From: Keguizhuia sedimenti
GTDB taxonomy: Bacteria > Pseudomonadota > Gammaproteobacteria > Burkholderiales > Burkholderiaceae_D
Assembly: GCA_030715135.1 (NCBI GenBank)
Contig: JAUYVH010000001.1
Location: 372,001 to 436,000, forward strand
Direction of reading: 5' to 3'
Length of the DNA: 64,000 nt
The notes beneath the pieces are model-generated. The model saw only the letters and a list, made by a program, of their open reading frames with translations, was not told where the DNA came from and did no database searches. The position numbers and the translations under genes were made by a program. The first letter of the stretch is position 1; every line of letters starts with the position of its first letter. Shown in pieces: positions 1 to 9,439 of this stretch.

Positions 1-1093
1 TTTTCTTGACGATCCCGCGCATGGAGATCCACATCATATGGCCGTCAGCGTGGTACTGCCGATACTCCAGGCTCGAGGGCTCGCCGGTCCGCATGGCCTT
101 CTCTTCGACCTGCAAGAGCAAAGGCAAATCATCGGGATGTATCGTGTTTTGCCATTCGTGACGCAAGAGCGTCTTCTGGTCCGGAGGCAAGCCAAGGATC
201 TTGGCCGTGATAGGTGAAATTGCCACAACGCCAGTGGCGTAGTCCGCTTCCCAGGTACCGACATTGGCAGCCTCAGTGGCCAGACGGCAGGTCAGTTCCG
301 TCGCACGTCGGGCTTCCTCAGTCAGCATCCGTTCCGTCATGTCTCTAAAAACGATCACGGCACCATATGGATTTCCATCGATGACTTTTGGCGCAACTGA
401 GTATGAAACAGGAAAACTCGTGCCATCCCGCCGCTGGAATACTTCATCGTCCACCCACACGGATGTGGCTACCCTTGACGCGTCGTTTATCGGGCATTCA
501 CTGCCCGGATAGTACGCGCCATCAGGACTGTAGCAATCCATGATGTCGCGCACATGCCGGCCAACCAATTCATCCGGGCGATAGCCCAGCATGACCGCAC
601 CTGCACGGTTCATGAATGTGCACACATTATCCAGGTCCACATCACAGATGCCTTCCTTTGTGGAGTCCAGAATCAGCGCCAACCGCTCCTTATTTTGCGA
701 AAGCGCCTCCGTCGCACCCATTTGCGCCGTGATGTCGGCCATGCATCCTTCCAAAGCAATGATCCGCCCTTCGCCGTCAACGATGGGCCTGCCTCGTTCA
801 CAAACCCATTTCCAACTGCCGCATCGGTCATGAAGACGGTAAGTCATATGAAATGCGTGACCTGTCTGAATGGCTTCCTGCATGCACCGTTCACGGAGCG
901 GTATGTCATCGGGATGAATCATGTCGGAAAAATTTATCCGCCTTTGGGCTAAAGAGCCTTCCGGAGCATAGGTGGTCAATGTCGCGATACCGGTACTGAC
1001 ATACTCCATGGCCCATCGTGCGTCAGGCTTGCAGCGGTAAACAAGCTCCTGCAAGTTTTTAGGAAGCAAATCTTCTGAAAATTTCTGGTTCAT
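1..1093 (-). CDS. Multi-PAS sensory protein, C-terminus beyond left edge (partial)
   Basis: An open frame runs from an ATG at 1093 to base 1 without a stop, giving 364 residues; the rest lies outside the window. The visible part contains three PAS/PAC-type repeats, at about residues 20-125, 135-255 and 270-364. PAC-like segments include 'HDRCGSWKWVCERGRP' and 'FRDMTERM', and 'IHPDD' occurs twice. The AAGG upstream of the ATG is a plausible ribosome binding site. PAS repeats of this kind sense small ligands or redox state and normally precede a histidine kinase, GGDEF or EAL output; the output domain is not visible here. No membrane segment is seen, so the sensor part is probably cytoplasmic. 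The domain call is firm, the function is open. Confidence 0.85.
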   Translation of the reverse strand, partial: MNQKFSEDLLPKNLQELVYRCKPDARWAMEYVSTGIATLTTYAPEGSLAQRRINFSDMIHPDDIPLRERCMQEAIQTGHAFHMTYRLHDRCGSWKWVCERGRPIVDGEGRIIALEGCMADITAQMGATEALSQNKERLALILDSTKEGICDVDLDNVCTFMNRAGAVMLGYRPDELVGRHVRDIMDCYSPDGAYYPGSECPINDASRVATSVWVDDEVFQRRDGTSFPVSYSVAPKVIDGNPYGAVIVFRDMTERMLTEEARRATELTCRLATEAANVGTWEADYATGVVAISPITAKILGLPPDQKTLLRHEWQNTIHPDDLPLLLQVEEKAMRTGEPSSLEYRQYHADGHMMWISMRGIVKK

Positions 1094-1463
1094 GGTTCGC
1101 CTTATCCCTAAGCATCCTTGCCGGATGGACAGCGTATTCCTGTGAAGGTTTAAAAGAGTGCATAAGTTCCAGGAAAAGAATAAAGAGAACCTTTCTTATT
1201 TCCAGATGCATTACCTTTATGTCTGGAAGTGCCTTTAAAAATTCGGCGACCAGTCATAACAACAATGTTCTTACCCAAAGGCAAAGCCGGCTCTGATCCC
1301 TGCCTGGCAACGTATCAGCCGGAGCGGCACGTCGCACTACAACCTCCGGTATTCACAGTATGGAAATGACGCATGTCAATGTTTCACCAGAACGATTCGA
1401 TACCGAAAGGTTCTTATTGAATACCCTTGATGTATTTACATGAACGTCAACCAAAGGAAAAAC
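1094..1463. other. Intergenic region between divergent genes
   Basis: These 370 bases separate the leftward PAS gene from the rightward DUF3597 gene and should hold both promoters. I see no convincing open frame, RNA gene or repeat. Confidence 0.5.
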
Positions 1464-2738
<1,275 letters not shown>

Positions 2739-5522
2739 TTATTGAAGCACCCCGATGCCCGCAAGTATGGAAGTAAGCTTCTTTATATCGACTGGCTTGA
2801 CCAGGTGGTGATCAAAGCCCGCAGCGATTGCAGCCTTCCGGTCGTCTTCCCTGCCATAGCCCGTTACGGCAATCAGCACAGACTTTGCGGTTTCCGGCTG
2901 CGCACGCAAGCGCTGCGCCAGCGCATTCCCGTCTATTTCAGGTAATCCAATATCAAGAATGCAGACATCGGGCACTTCAATACGTGCCCGCTCCATGGCG
3001 CGCACGGCTCCATGTTCGACCAGCACATGGTGGCCCGCTGCCTCCAGCACCATGCTTAACAAGGCCGCGGCATCCAGATTGTCATCCACTGCAAGGATCT
3101 TCAAAGGCCGGCTTGCACTATGCAGATTAATGCCCGCAGGGGCCTCGCCTGTTTTCTTGACTGGCTGAAGCAAACGAGGAAGGCTGACAACAAATCGACT
3201 GCCTTTGCCGATACCTGCGCTCGATGCCGTCACCGTACCGCCATGCAGCTCGCCCAGGCTTTTCACCAGCGCGAGGCCCAGTCCCAATCCGCCCGAGGAC
3301 CGGTCAGATGTGCGCTCAGCCTGAGAAAACAGGTCAAAGACACGATCCACCAGCTCCGGTGCCATGCCAATGCCGTTATCCATCACTTCAAGCAGCACAT
3401 GGGCATCCTGCACTTCAGTCTTGAGGGCGATATTGCCGCCTTCCGGGGTATATTTGGCGGCATTATTGAGAAGATTGGCAACGATTTGCACCAGCCGTTT
3501 TGCATCGCCGAAGACCATCGTGGAGTCGGGCGGCAAATGCAAGGTCAGATGATGGCGTTTTGAATAAATGAGCGGATTAACCTGTTCCACCGCGTCGGCG
3601 ATGACATGGCGGATTTCCAAAGGCACATTGTCCAGCTCAACCAGGCCCCGTGTGACCCGTGACACATCCAGCAGGTCATCGATGAGATTGGTCATGTGGC
3701 TGACTTGCCGGCTGATGATCTCGCTGGTCTTCCTTACCTGCGTATCATCGAGCTCCACCAGCTGAAGGAGTTCGGCTCCGGCACCGATGGGAGCCAAAGG
3801 ATTGCGCAGTTCATGGGCCAGCATCGCCAGGAATTCATCCTTGCGTCTTCCGGATTCATGCAGTTCCTGCTCGATCCGCTTGCGCTCGGTGATGTCTCTG
3901 AACAGAATTGCTACCTGACGCTTCTCCGGCAAGCCGAGGCGAAAAGCGTTCACGTCGAACCATCTGCCCATGGAGGGAGAATGATCGACAAAACGCTGCG
4001 CCTGTCCGGTGAGAGCAATGCGACCGTAGGTTTCAATCCAGAACGCCTCGATATCCGGCTGCAGTTCGCGGGCGGTCTTGCCCGTTGCGCTCTTTATCCC
4101 GGTCTGATGTTCGAACATCGGATTGGTCTCGATGAAACGGTAGTCGACCGGCGCACCATTGTCATTAAAGATCACTTGCACGATGCAAAAGCCCTCATCC
4201 ATCTCATTAAAAAGGCTGCGGTATTTTTCTTCAGATCGGCTTAGCGCATCCTCGGTGCGCTTGAATGCATCGATATTGGTGACCACGGAAACCTGGCCGG
4301 TTATCTGCTTGCTGCCGTTCCTGATCGGCACCGCAGCGACCTGGGTCCAGATTTCTTTTCCATCGTCTTGTGTATGAAGCATCTCGATTCCGGGGACGAC
4401 CTGTTCTCCGCGCAGTGCCCGTGCACCGGGAAATTGGTCCCGGTCGATTGGACGGCCATCTGCATGGTTGGCTCGCCAGCGCTTATGACGTGCATCATCC
4501 CGGGAAGGCATGACCTTGGTTGGCAGATAGCGGTGCATTTCCTGATTGGAGTGCACGATCGTTCCATCTGCATTAACCACGCCGACGCCCACCGGCAAAA
4601 TTTCGAAGACGGTGGAGAGCAATGTCTGCGCCTCGCGTAAAGCCTCTTCAGTCTGCTTGCGCTGAGTGATATCAAGCACGTTGCCGACGATTCCCAGGAA
4701 TTCACCTGACGGCGATAATCTCGGGCGGCCCGCGTCGATCACCCAGCGATAGTTGCCATCCGCGTGCAGGACCCGGTGCTCGCAGAGGAACTCATTCTTT
4801 TGTTCATTCGCATCCAGGAACGCCTTGCGCACCCTGTCCCGATCTTCCGGGTGGACGGCGTCAATCCATCCGAAACCCAAACCTTCATTTTCGTTTTGCC
4901 CGGTGAACTCGTACCAGCCGCGCGCAAGAAAAGTGCAATATCCATCAGGCTCCGTTACCCAGAGCATGGCTGGCGCCGTGTCGCCAACATCGAGAAACCG
5001 CTTCTCGCTTTTCTGAAGCGCCTGCTCGGTTCGTTGGCGCTCCACGACAACTGCCGCCTGGTTTGTGCCTACTCCCAGTATCAGCCGGTCATGTTCAGAG
5101 GGAAAGTCAGCCCGCCGGGACCCGGTGACGACGATCCCATTTTCCTGCGCGATGCCGAACCGCATCAGACTTACCCGCAGTATTCCGTCGCCAAACGGGT
5201 CAGGCACGGTAGCAGGCTGCGTTGTATCCGGCTGTGCCAGCAAGGAGTCCACCATTGCGCATACTGCAGGCTGGAAAGACTCGGCAGCGCCATGGTGCCC
5301 GATGCAAATCGCTTCGATCGGATCGCTTCCACTGTTGCCGGCCAGGCGTATATAGACCAGATCGAGATTGAGCGTTTTCAGGAGGACGCCGGCCAGGCTT
5401 TTGATGACATCTTCAGATTGAAGGCCGCCCCAGACAGCCGGGAGGGTCGAGATGGCGATCAGGTCCCGTGTGGTTTGCCGCAGGCGCTCTACTTCCGAGT
5501 TGTGATTTTCTGACGTCTGCAT
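2739..5522 (-). CDS. Hybrid sensor histidine kinase (GAF-PAS-PAS-PAS-HisKA-HATPase-REC)
   Basis: The 927-residue protein starts with a GAF-like domain (about 20-165), followed by three PAS/PAC domains (about 175-290, 300-420, 430-545). The HisKA dimerisation helix has the phosphoacceptor His570 in 'FLAMLAHELRNPLAPI'. The ATPase domain (about 665-785) has an N box 'NLLNNAAKY' and G boxes 'DNGIGM' and 'GGLGLGLALV'. The C-terminal receiver (about 806-925) has Asp857 in 'CILDIGLP' and the conserved Lys in 'LVKP'. No transmembrane segment is visible, so it is a soluble sensor. It lies 44 bases after the MEDS gene on the same strand, so the two are probably cotranscribed. Signal and target are unknown; phosphotransfer is presumably internal and then to an unlinked partner. 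Confidence 0.93.
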   Translation of the reverse strand: MQTSENHNSEVERLRQTTRDLIAISTLPAVWGGLQSEDVIKSLAGVLLKTLNLDLVYIRLAGNSGSDPIEAICIGHHGAAESFQPAVCAMVDSLLAQPDTTQPATVPDPFGDGILRVSLMRFGIAQENGIVVTGSRRADFPSEHDRLILGVGTNQAAVVVERQRTEQALQKSEKRFLDVGDTAPAMLWVTEPDGYCTFLARGWYEFTGQNENEGLGFGWIDAVHPEDRDRVRKAFLDANEQKNEFLCEHRVLHADGNYRWVIDAGRPRLSPSGEFLGIVGNVLDITQRKQTEEALREAQTLLSTVFEILPVGVGVVNADGTIVHSNQEMHRYLPTKVMPSRDDARHKRWRANHADGRPIDRDQFPGARALRGEQVVPGIEMLHTQDDGKEIWTQVAAVPIRNGSKQITGQVSVVTNIDAFKRTEDALSRSEEKYRSLFNEMDEGFCIVQVIFNDNGAPVDYRFIETNPMFEHQTGIKSATGKTARELQPDIEAFWIETYGRIALTGQAQRFVDHSPSMGRWFDVNAFRLGLPEKRQVAILFRDITERKRIEQELHESGRRKDEFLAMLAHELRNPLAPIGAGAELLQLVELDDTQVRKTSEIISRQVSHMTNLIDDLLDVSRVTRGLVELDNVPLEIRHVIADAVEQVNPLIYSKRHHLTLHLPPDSTMVFGDAKRLVQIVANLLNNAAKYTPEGGNIALKTEVQDAHVLLEVMDNGIGMAPELVDRVFDLFSQAERTSDRSSGGLGLGLALVKSLGELHGGTVTASSAGIGKGSRFVVSLPRLLQPVKKTGEAPAGINLHSASRPLKILAVDDNLDAAALLSMVLEAAGHHVLVEHGAVRAMERARIEVPDVCILDIGLPEIDGNALAQRLRAQPETAKSVLIAVTGYGREDDRKAAIAAGFDHHLVKPVDIKKLTSILAGIGVLQ

Positions 5523-5566
5523 GTCAATTAAATACGTCCGCAGACTGTTCCGCGGCAGGTTGATGA

Positions 5567-6199
5567 TTAAGTGGTGCTTTTACGCTCTTCGATTTCCTTG
5601 AGCATTTCTTCAGGCGGCACATAAAAGGGATTTTCCTGAAGAATGCCGCCGATGATGACCATGGGATGGGTACGCATGACGTCCATCACCATGCCGGCGT
5701 CGAACTGGGACAGGTCGTATGTGCAGATGACCGGGTCATGGTCTTTAGGCAGCACCTGGTTGAGGCGCGACTCGTATTCGACAATATCGTGAACGCCGGG
5801 CAGGTCTTCCAGCGCCCATTCCATGCTGGCGATATTGCGTGACATTTTTCCAGTCGGGGTTTTGCCGGAAGCAATCGCTTTCGTGAGCGTCTCCGTCATC
5901 AGTTGCTGATCGAAGCGGCCATCCTTGATGTAAGTTTCCCGCCAATGCAGGACTTCAAGCAAGCCTTGCGCTTCGGCTTCGGCCGTATCGATCCCTTCCT
6001 GTCCCAGGCGCTCCATGTGTTCGGCCCGGCGCTCCGGATTCACGATATGAAAGGCTCGGTCGCCCCTTTCAAATCCTTCTTTAATGAAAGGCATCAGCAC
6101 CCGGTACTTTTCTTCTTTCGTATGAAAAAAAGCACAGACATGACATGAATGAGTCAATGAGGATCCGGCCAGCTTCACCGGTTTTTTTGTTTCGGCCAT
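5567..6199 (-). CDS. MEDS-domain sensory protein
   Basis: This 210-residue protein matches the MEDS (methanogen/methylotroph DcmR sensory) domain. It has an N-terminal 'HSCHVCAFFHTKEEKYR' motif and 'FIKEGFERGDRAFHIV', and later 'SMEWALEDLPGVHDIVEYE' and 'CTYDLSQFDAG'. The C-terminal segment 'HPMVIIGGILQENPFYVPPE' is also typical. The ATG at 6199 has an AGGAG about nine bases upstream. MEDS proteins are thought to bind hydrocarbon-derived or related small ligands and are often fused to or encoded beside histidine kinases. Here the hybrid kinase gene follows after 44 bases. There is no DNA-binding or membrane part, so it may present a ligand signal to the kinase. The latter is inference. Confidence 0.85.
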   Translation of the reverse strand: MAETKKPVKLAGSSLTHSCHVCAFFHTKEEKYRVLMPFIKEGFERGDRAFHIVNPERRAEHMERLGQEGIDTAEAEAQGLLEVLHWRETYIKDGRFDQQLMTETLTKAIASGKTPTGKMSRNIASMEWALEDLPGVHDIVEYESRLNQVLPKDHDPVICTYDLSQFDAGMVMDVMRTHPMVIIGGILQENPFYVPPEEMLKEIEERKSTT

Positions 6200-6484
6200 G
6201 AGACGGCTCCTGAGAAGATAAGCGGCTCACGGAAGAGCGGCAATTGGGTATCAATCCTGATACGAAATAGGCTGACGACAAAGGAAGCTGTCAAACTGCA
6301 AAGACTGTGCAGTACGTCGTTATTCTATAGAAGAGTAAATTACATCAAAAATAAAAACAGCATGCTATTTTCGCCTAAAAACTTAAAACATGTTGAAGCC
6401 ATAGCCAGCTTTTACATTGTTGCCTGCTCATAAAAGGAGAACAGGCATGCACCGCAAGCTCGTGAATTCCCGAGAGGAATGTTC

Positions 6485-6601
6485 ATGCCGAAAATCAAAA
6501 ATGCGACATATCTTGCTCATCTGCAAAAAGGCAAGCCCACACGAATGGAAGTGCTGAATAGCGAATCGCGGCGAAAAGAGAACGGGCTTGATAAGCACTG
6601 A
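6485..6601 (+). CDS. Small 38-residue ORF with good ribosome binding site
   Basis: An ATG at 6485 preceded by GAGAGGA opens a 38-residue frame (MPKIKNATYLAHLQKGKPTR...) ending at TGA 6601, six bases before a strong terminator hairpin. The product is basic and hydrophilic, with no recognised motif. The frame is too short to be sure, but ribosome binding site, frame and terminator together make a compact transcription unit. It might alternatively be the end of a small RNA. Confidence 0.4.
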   Translation: MPKIKNATYLAHLQKGKPTRMEVLNSESRRKENGLDKH

Positions 6602-6606
6602 AGAAA

Positions 6607-6640
6607 AAACGCCGCGCCTGTAGCAAAGGCGCGGCGTTTT
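6607..6640. terminator. Bidirectional rho-independent terminator
   Basis: AAAACGCCGCGCC and GGCGCGGCGTTTT form a 13-bp stem around a 8-base loop. It has an A-run on one side and a T-run on the other, so it can stop transcription from both the small ORF on the left and argB on the right. Confidence 0.85.
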
Positions 6641-6672
6641 ATTTATGCCATTTTTATCAGCCTGGCGGCTTA

Positions 6673-7584
6673 TCAATGCGAGCGAATCATCGTTCCAAAA
6701 GCCTGTTCGGTCAGCACTTCCAGAAGCAGCGAATGTTCGATGCGGCCGTCGATGATGTGCACGGTATTGACGCCGGACTTTGCGGCGTCCAGCGCTGAGG
6801 CGATCTTGGGCAGCATGCCGCCGGAGAGCGTGCCGTCCTCGAACATCTCGTCGATTTCACGCGCGGTCAGGTCGGTTACGAGATTGCCTTTCTTGTCCTG
6901 CACGCCGGCGATATTGGTCATCATGATCAGCTTTTCGGCTTTCAGGATCTCCGCGATCTTGCCGGCCACGAGGTCGGCATTGATGTTGTAGGCCTGCCCG
7001 TCTTCGCCGAATCCGATCGGCGAAATGATCGGAATGAAGGCGTCGTCCTGCAGGGCCTTGACCACTGCCGGGTTGATGCTCTCGATTTCGCCGACGAAGC
7101 CGATGTCGAGGAATTGACCTGGTTTTTCCTTGTCCGGCATCTGCATCTTGCGCGCGCGGATCAGGCCGCCGTCCTTGCCGGTCAAACCGACCGCCTGGCC
7201 GCCGTAGTGGTTGATCAGCATGACAATATCCTGCTGTACTTCCCCGCCCAGCACCCACTCCACCACTTCCATGGTTTCTTCGTCGGTAATGCGCATGCCC
7301 TGCACGAAGGTGCCCTGCTTGCCGATCTTCTTCAGCGCATTGTCGATCTGCGGGCCGCCGCCGTGCACGACAACCGGATTCATGCCCACCAGTTTCAATA
7401 GAATCACGTCGCGCGCGAAGCCGTGCTTCAGGCGCTCTTCGGTCATGGCGTTGCCGCCGTATTTGACGACGATGGTCTTGCCGTGGAACTTGCGGATGTA
7501 GGGCAAGGCTTCAGCCAGGATTTCCGCCTTGATTTGCGGAGAGACTTTAGTGAGATCGGCCGGTGGCTCAATAGATTCGGACAT
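6673..7584 (-). CDS. argB: Acetylglutamate kinase (arginine biosynthesis)
   Basis: The 303-residue protein is N-acetylglutamate kinase, the second step of arginine synthesis, phosphorylating N-acetyl-L-glutamate with ATP. Family motifs are present: '[10 protein letters not shown]' (about residue 40), '[10 protein letters not shown]', '[15 protein letters not shown]' and '[16 protein letters not shown]'. The start at 7584 ([15 protein letters not shown]) matches usual family length; the frame stays open far upstream, but that extension has no homology. It stands alone, with no other arg gene beside it, as often in Burkholderiales. It is followed by the bidirectional terminator. Confidence 0.97.
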   Translation of the reverse strand: MSESIEPPADLTKVSPQIKAEILAEALPYIRKFHGKTIVVKYGGNAMTEERLKHGFARDVILLKLVGMNPVVVHGGGPQIDNALKKIGKQGTFVQGMRITDEETMEVVEWVLGGEVQQDIVMLINHYGGQAVGLTGKDGGLIRARKMQMPDKEKPGQFLDIGFVGEIESINPAVVKALQDDAFIPIISPIGFGEDGQAYNINADLVAGKIAEILKAEKLIMMTNIAGVQDKKGNLVTDLTAREIDEMFEDGTLSGGMLPKIASALDAAKSGVNTVHIIDGRIEHSLLLEVLTEQAFGTMIRSH

Positions 7585-7856
7585 GTCGGTTCCAAAAAAA
7601 AGTTTTCGCGATTTTACAGCGAAAGCGCAGCGCGTTTGCAGGGATTTTCTTCGGCAATTACACGATGTTTCATTTTTGCCCGAATGACAATGTTTCGGGT
7701 GCCGGCAACTTGCACAGACAACGACACGCAGTTTTTCGCCGCCTTGTTCCTTGCAGCTGCCCCCGGTGAGCTTTAGACTACCATCGATGATGTAAATCCT
7801 GAAAAGACAGCAATGCAAGAATCCGGCCAATCCAGTCATAAATCGGCAGCAAGGCA

Positions 7857-8066
7857 ATGAGCACCTGCCCGCGTTGTCAGACACCGTTTCAATGCGGCGC
7901 CGTCGATGGCAAAGCAGATGAGCCATGCTGGTGCATGAACCTGCCGCCGCTGCACATCGAGGCATGCAAGGATGACAAGTCTTCGACAGCCATGCCGATG
8001 GAATGCCTGTGCACTCAATGCCTGCAAGAGCTGTTAGCCTCGCAGGAAACAACTACCGCTCGCTAA
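7857..8066 (+). CDS. Cysteine-rich CWC family protein
   Basis: This 69-residue protein has nine cysteines. It starts [15 protein letters not shown], contains the eponymous 'CWC' and ends with '[11 protein letters not shown]'. This is the cysteine-rich CWC family (PF14375), thought to bind metal, probably zinc. AGCAAGG precedes the ATG. It is divergent from argB, with 272 bases between them. Function unknown. Confidence 0.8.
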   Translation: MSTCPRCQTPFQCGAVDGKADEPCWCMNLPPLHIEACKDDKSSTAMPMECLCTQCLQELLASQETTTAR

Positions 8067-8300
8067 GCTTTAGCCTGTCCAGCGGACCAATGCCATGGCG
8101 ACCGCATGCGCAACAAGTCGCCGGCTTTATAATGCCGGGCGCCTTTAAAATTCGGCGCAGCGATCTTGTGTTGTTCCGCTGTCCGGCATGGCCAGGCGTA
8201 TAGGACCACGTGCCGCACGCATTGTTGCCCCGGCCGGGCTCGCACCAAGCAATCTCCGCAGCATCTGGCAGTTCCATTGGATTTACGTATCAACTTAACT

Positions 8301-8777
8301 ATGCAAACGGCAGCATTTACCAAACACTTGTTTCAGTACGAACAGGACAAATACTATCCGCTGCGCCGCATACCGATGAACATGCGCCTGAAGCTCGATT
8401 TATGCGGCATCAAGCTGAGCATCGGCGACTGGAGCAAGTTCAGCCGCGAAGACCGGGAGAAGCTGGTCATGATGCCGTACGAAAAACCCGAGGAAATCGC
8501 CGCAATCCGCAAGCGCCTTCTTGAACTGATTGCCGCCTGTGAAGGCGATTCCACTGAAACCGAGCCGGTTCGCAGCCCCGCGCCATGGACCGCCACATCT
8601 TCCGTGCCTGCAACGGTATGCAAGCAGATCGAGGCCTTGGGCCTGTCCGCGCCGACGCAGGAGCAATGGGCGGATTTAAGCGATGTGCAGCGCTTTGCCC
8701 TGCTGAAACTGACGCGCGAAGGACACGAGAATAAGAAACTGCCGCTCGCCTTGAAAGAATTTGGCTTGCTCGTATAG
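8301..8777 (+). CDS. Nitrate reductase-associated (NarM-like) protein, copy 1
   Basis: The 158-residue protein fits the family annotated as nitrate reductase-associated protein (TIGR02664-type). Its hallmark is 'IPMNMRLKLDLCGIKLS' near the N-terminus, followed by 'DREKLVMMPYEKPEEI' and 'QWADLSDVQRFALLKLT' near the C-terminus. Cyanobacterial NarM, needed for active nitrate reductase, is the best-known relative as I recall it. I chose the ATG at 8301, where family similarity begins soon after; the frame is open further upstream and the ribosome binding site is weak. No nitrate reductase gene is adjacent. A second, divergent copy lies at 23228-23719. Confidence 0.8.
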   Translation: MQTAAFTKHLFQYEQDKYYPLRRIPMNMRLKLDLCGIKLSIGDWSKFSREDREKLVMMPYEKPEEIAAIRKRLLELIAACEGDSTETEPVRSPAPWTATSSVPATVCKQIEALGLSAPTQEQWADLSDVQRFALLKLTREGHENKKLPLALKEFGLLV

Positions 8778-8829
8778 ACATAAGCCTATCCGTATCACAT
8801 ATCTGAAGCGCCTCCCCACTGCGGCCACG

Positions 8830-8997
8830 CTAATCATGCTGCTGTTTAGCGGCTGACTTTTCCAAGGCTGCTTTCAGGATCTCCTGCATCAGCTCCATGT
8901 TGGTTGCGAGGTCTTCCATTTGCGAGCGGCGCGGAAGAATCCCTAACTCGACTGCCTTTTCCGTGGCTGCGCGGAGCATTTCCGGGGTAATGTGCAT
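8830..8997 (-). CDS. Small hypothetical protein (55 residues)
   Basis: MHITPEMLRAATEKAVELGI begins a 55-residue, largely helical and charged protein that ends in KQQHD. The ATG at 8997 has AAGGA directly upstream; a TTG further upstream in frame is less likely. There is no signal peptide, membrane segment or cysteine. It looks like a conserved small Burkholderiales protein, but I cannot assign a family. Confidence 0.6.
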   Translation of the reverse strand: MHITPEMLRAATEKAVELGILPRRSQMEDLATNMELMQEILKAALEKSAAKQQHD

Positions 8998-9439
8998 TTT
9001 TTTCCTTACGCATTCCAATCAGGTGATGTCAGTGGCGATCCGGTTGCGATCCAGCGGATTCGAAGGCCTTTGAAAACCTTGGTGCATTGCCTGTTTCATC
9101 CAACCGGTTCTGAATTGCAAAACCGGTTTCATGCAAATCCTGTTTTTCAGTTCCTCAGAATCCAGGCGACCTCAGGAATGCATTCAAGAAGTGCCAAATC
9201 ATTTAGGTAAATCCGTCGAGCTTTTGGTTCAAAAAACCAAAGCCTGATTTACATCGTTTGCATCAGGAACAATCGAAGAACCGCCTGCATTGCTGCCTTG
9301 CAGCCGAAAGCTAACGCCACATCGCTGCATACAAATTTCCTAATTGAAATTTAACCGCCTGGTTTGCAGATAAACAAAGTGAACGGGGAACAAGTACTGT
9401 CTTTTTCGGGTCATGTTTATTTTAGATATTGGACTTTTT
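8998..9439. other. Intergenic region upstream of the NAGGN cluster
   Basis: This 442-base, relatively AT-rich gap presumably holds the promoter of the osmolyte operon. It contains two AACCGGTT palindromes (listed separately) and an imperfect hairpin around 9220-9245 (CTTTTGGTT / AACCAAAG). No open frame is convincing. Confidence 0.5.
9102..9128. promoter_or_regulatory. Paired AACCGGTT palindromes, possible operator
   Basis: The 8-bp palindrome AACCGGTT occurs at 9102-9109 and again at 9121-9128, 19 bp centre to centre, about two helical turns. It lies about 310 bases before the first NAGGN gene. Binding by a dimeric regulator on one helix face is possible but untested. Confidence 0.35.
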
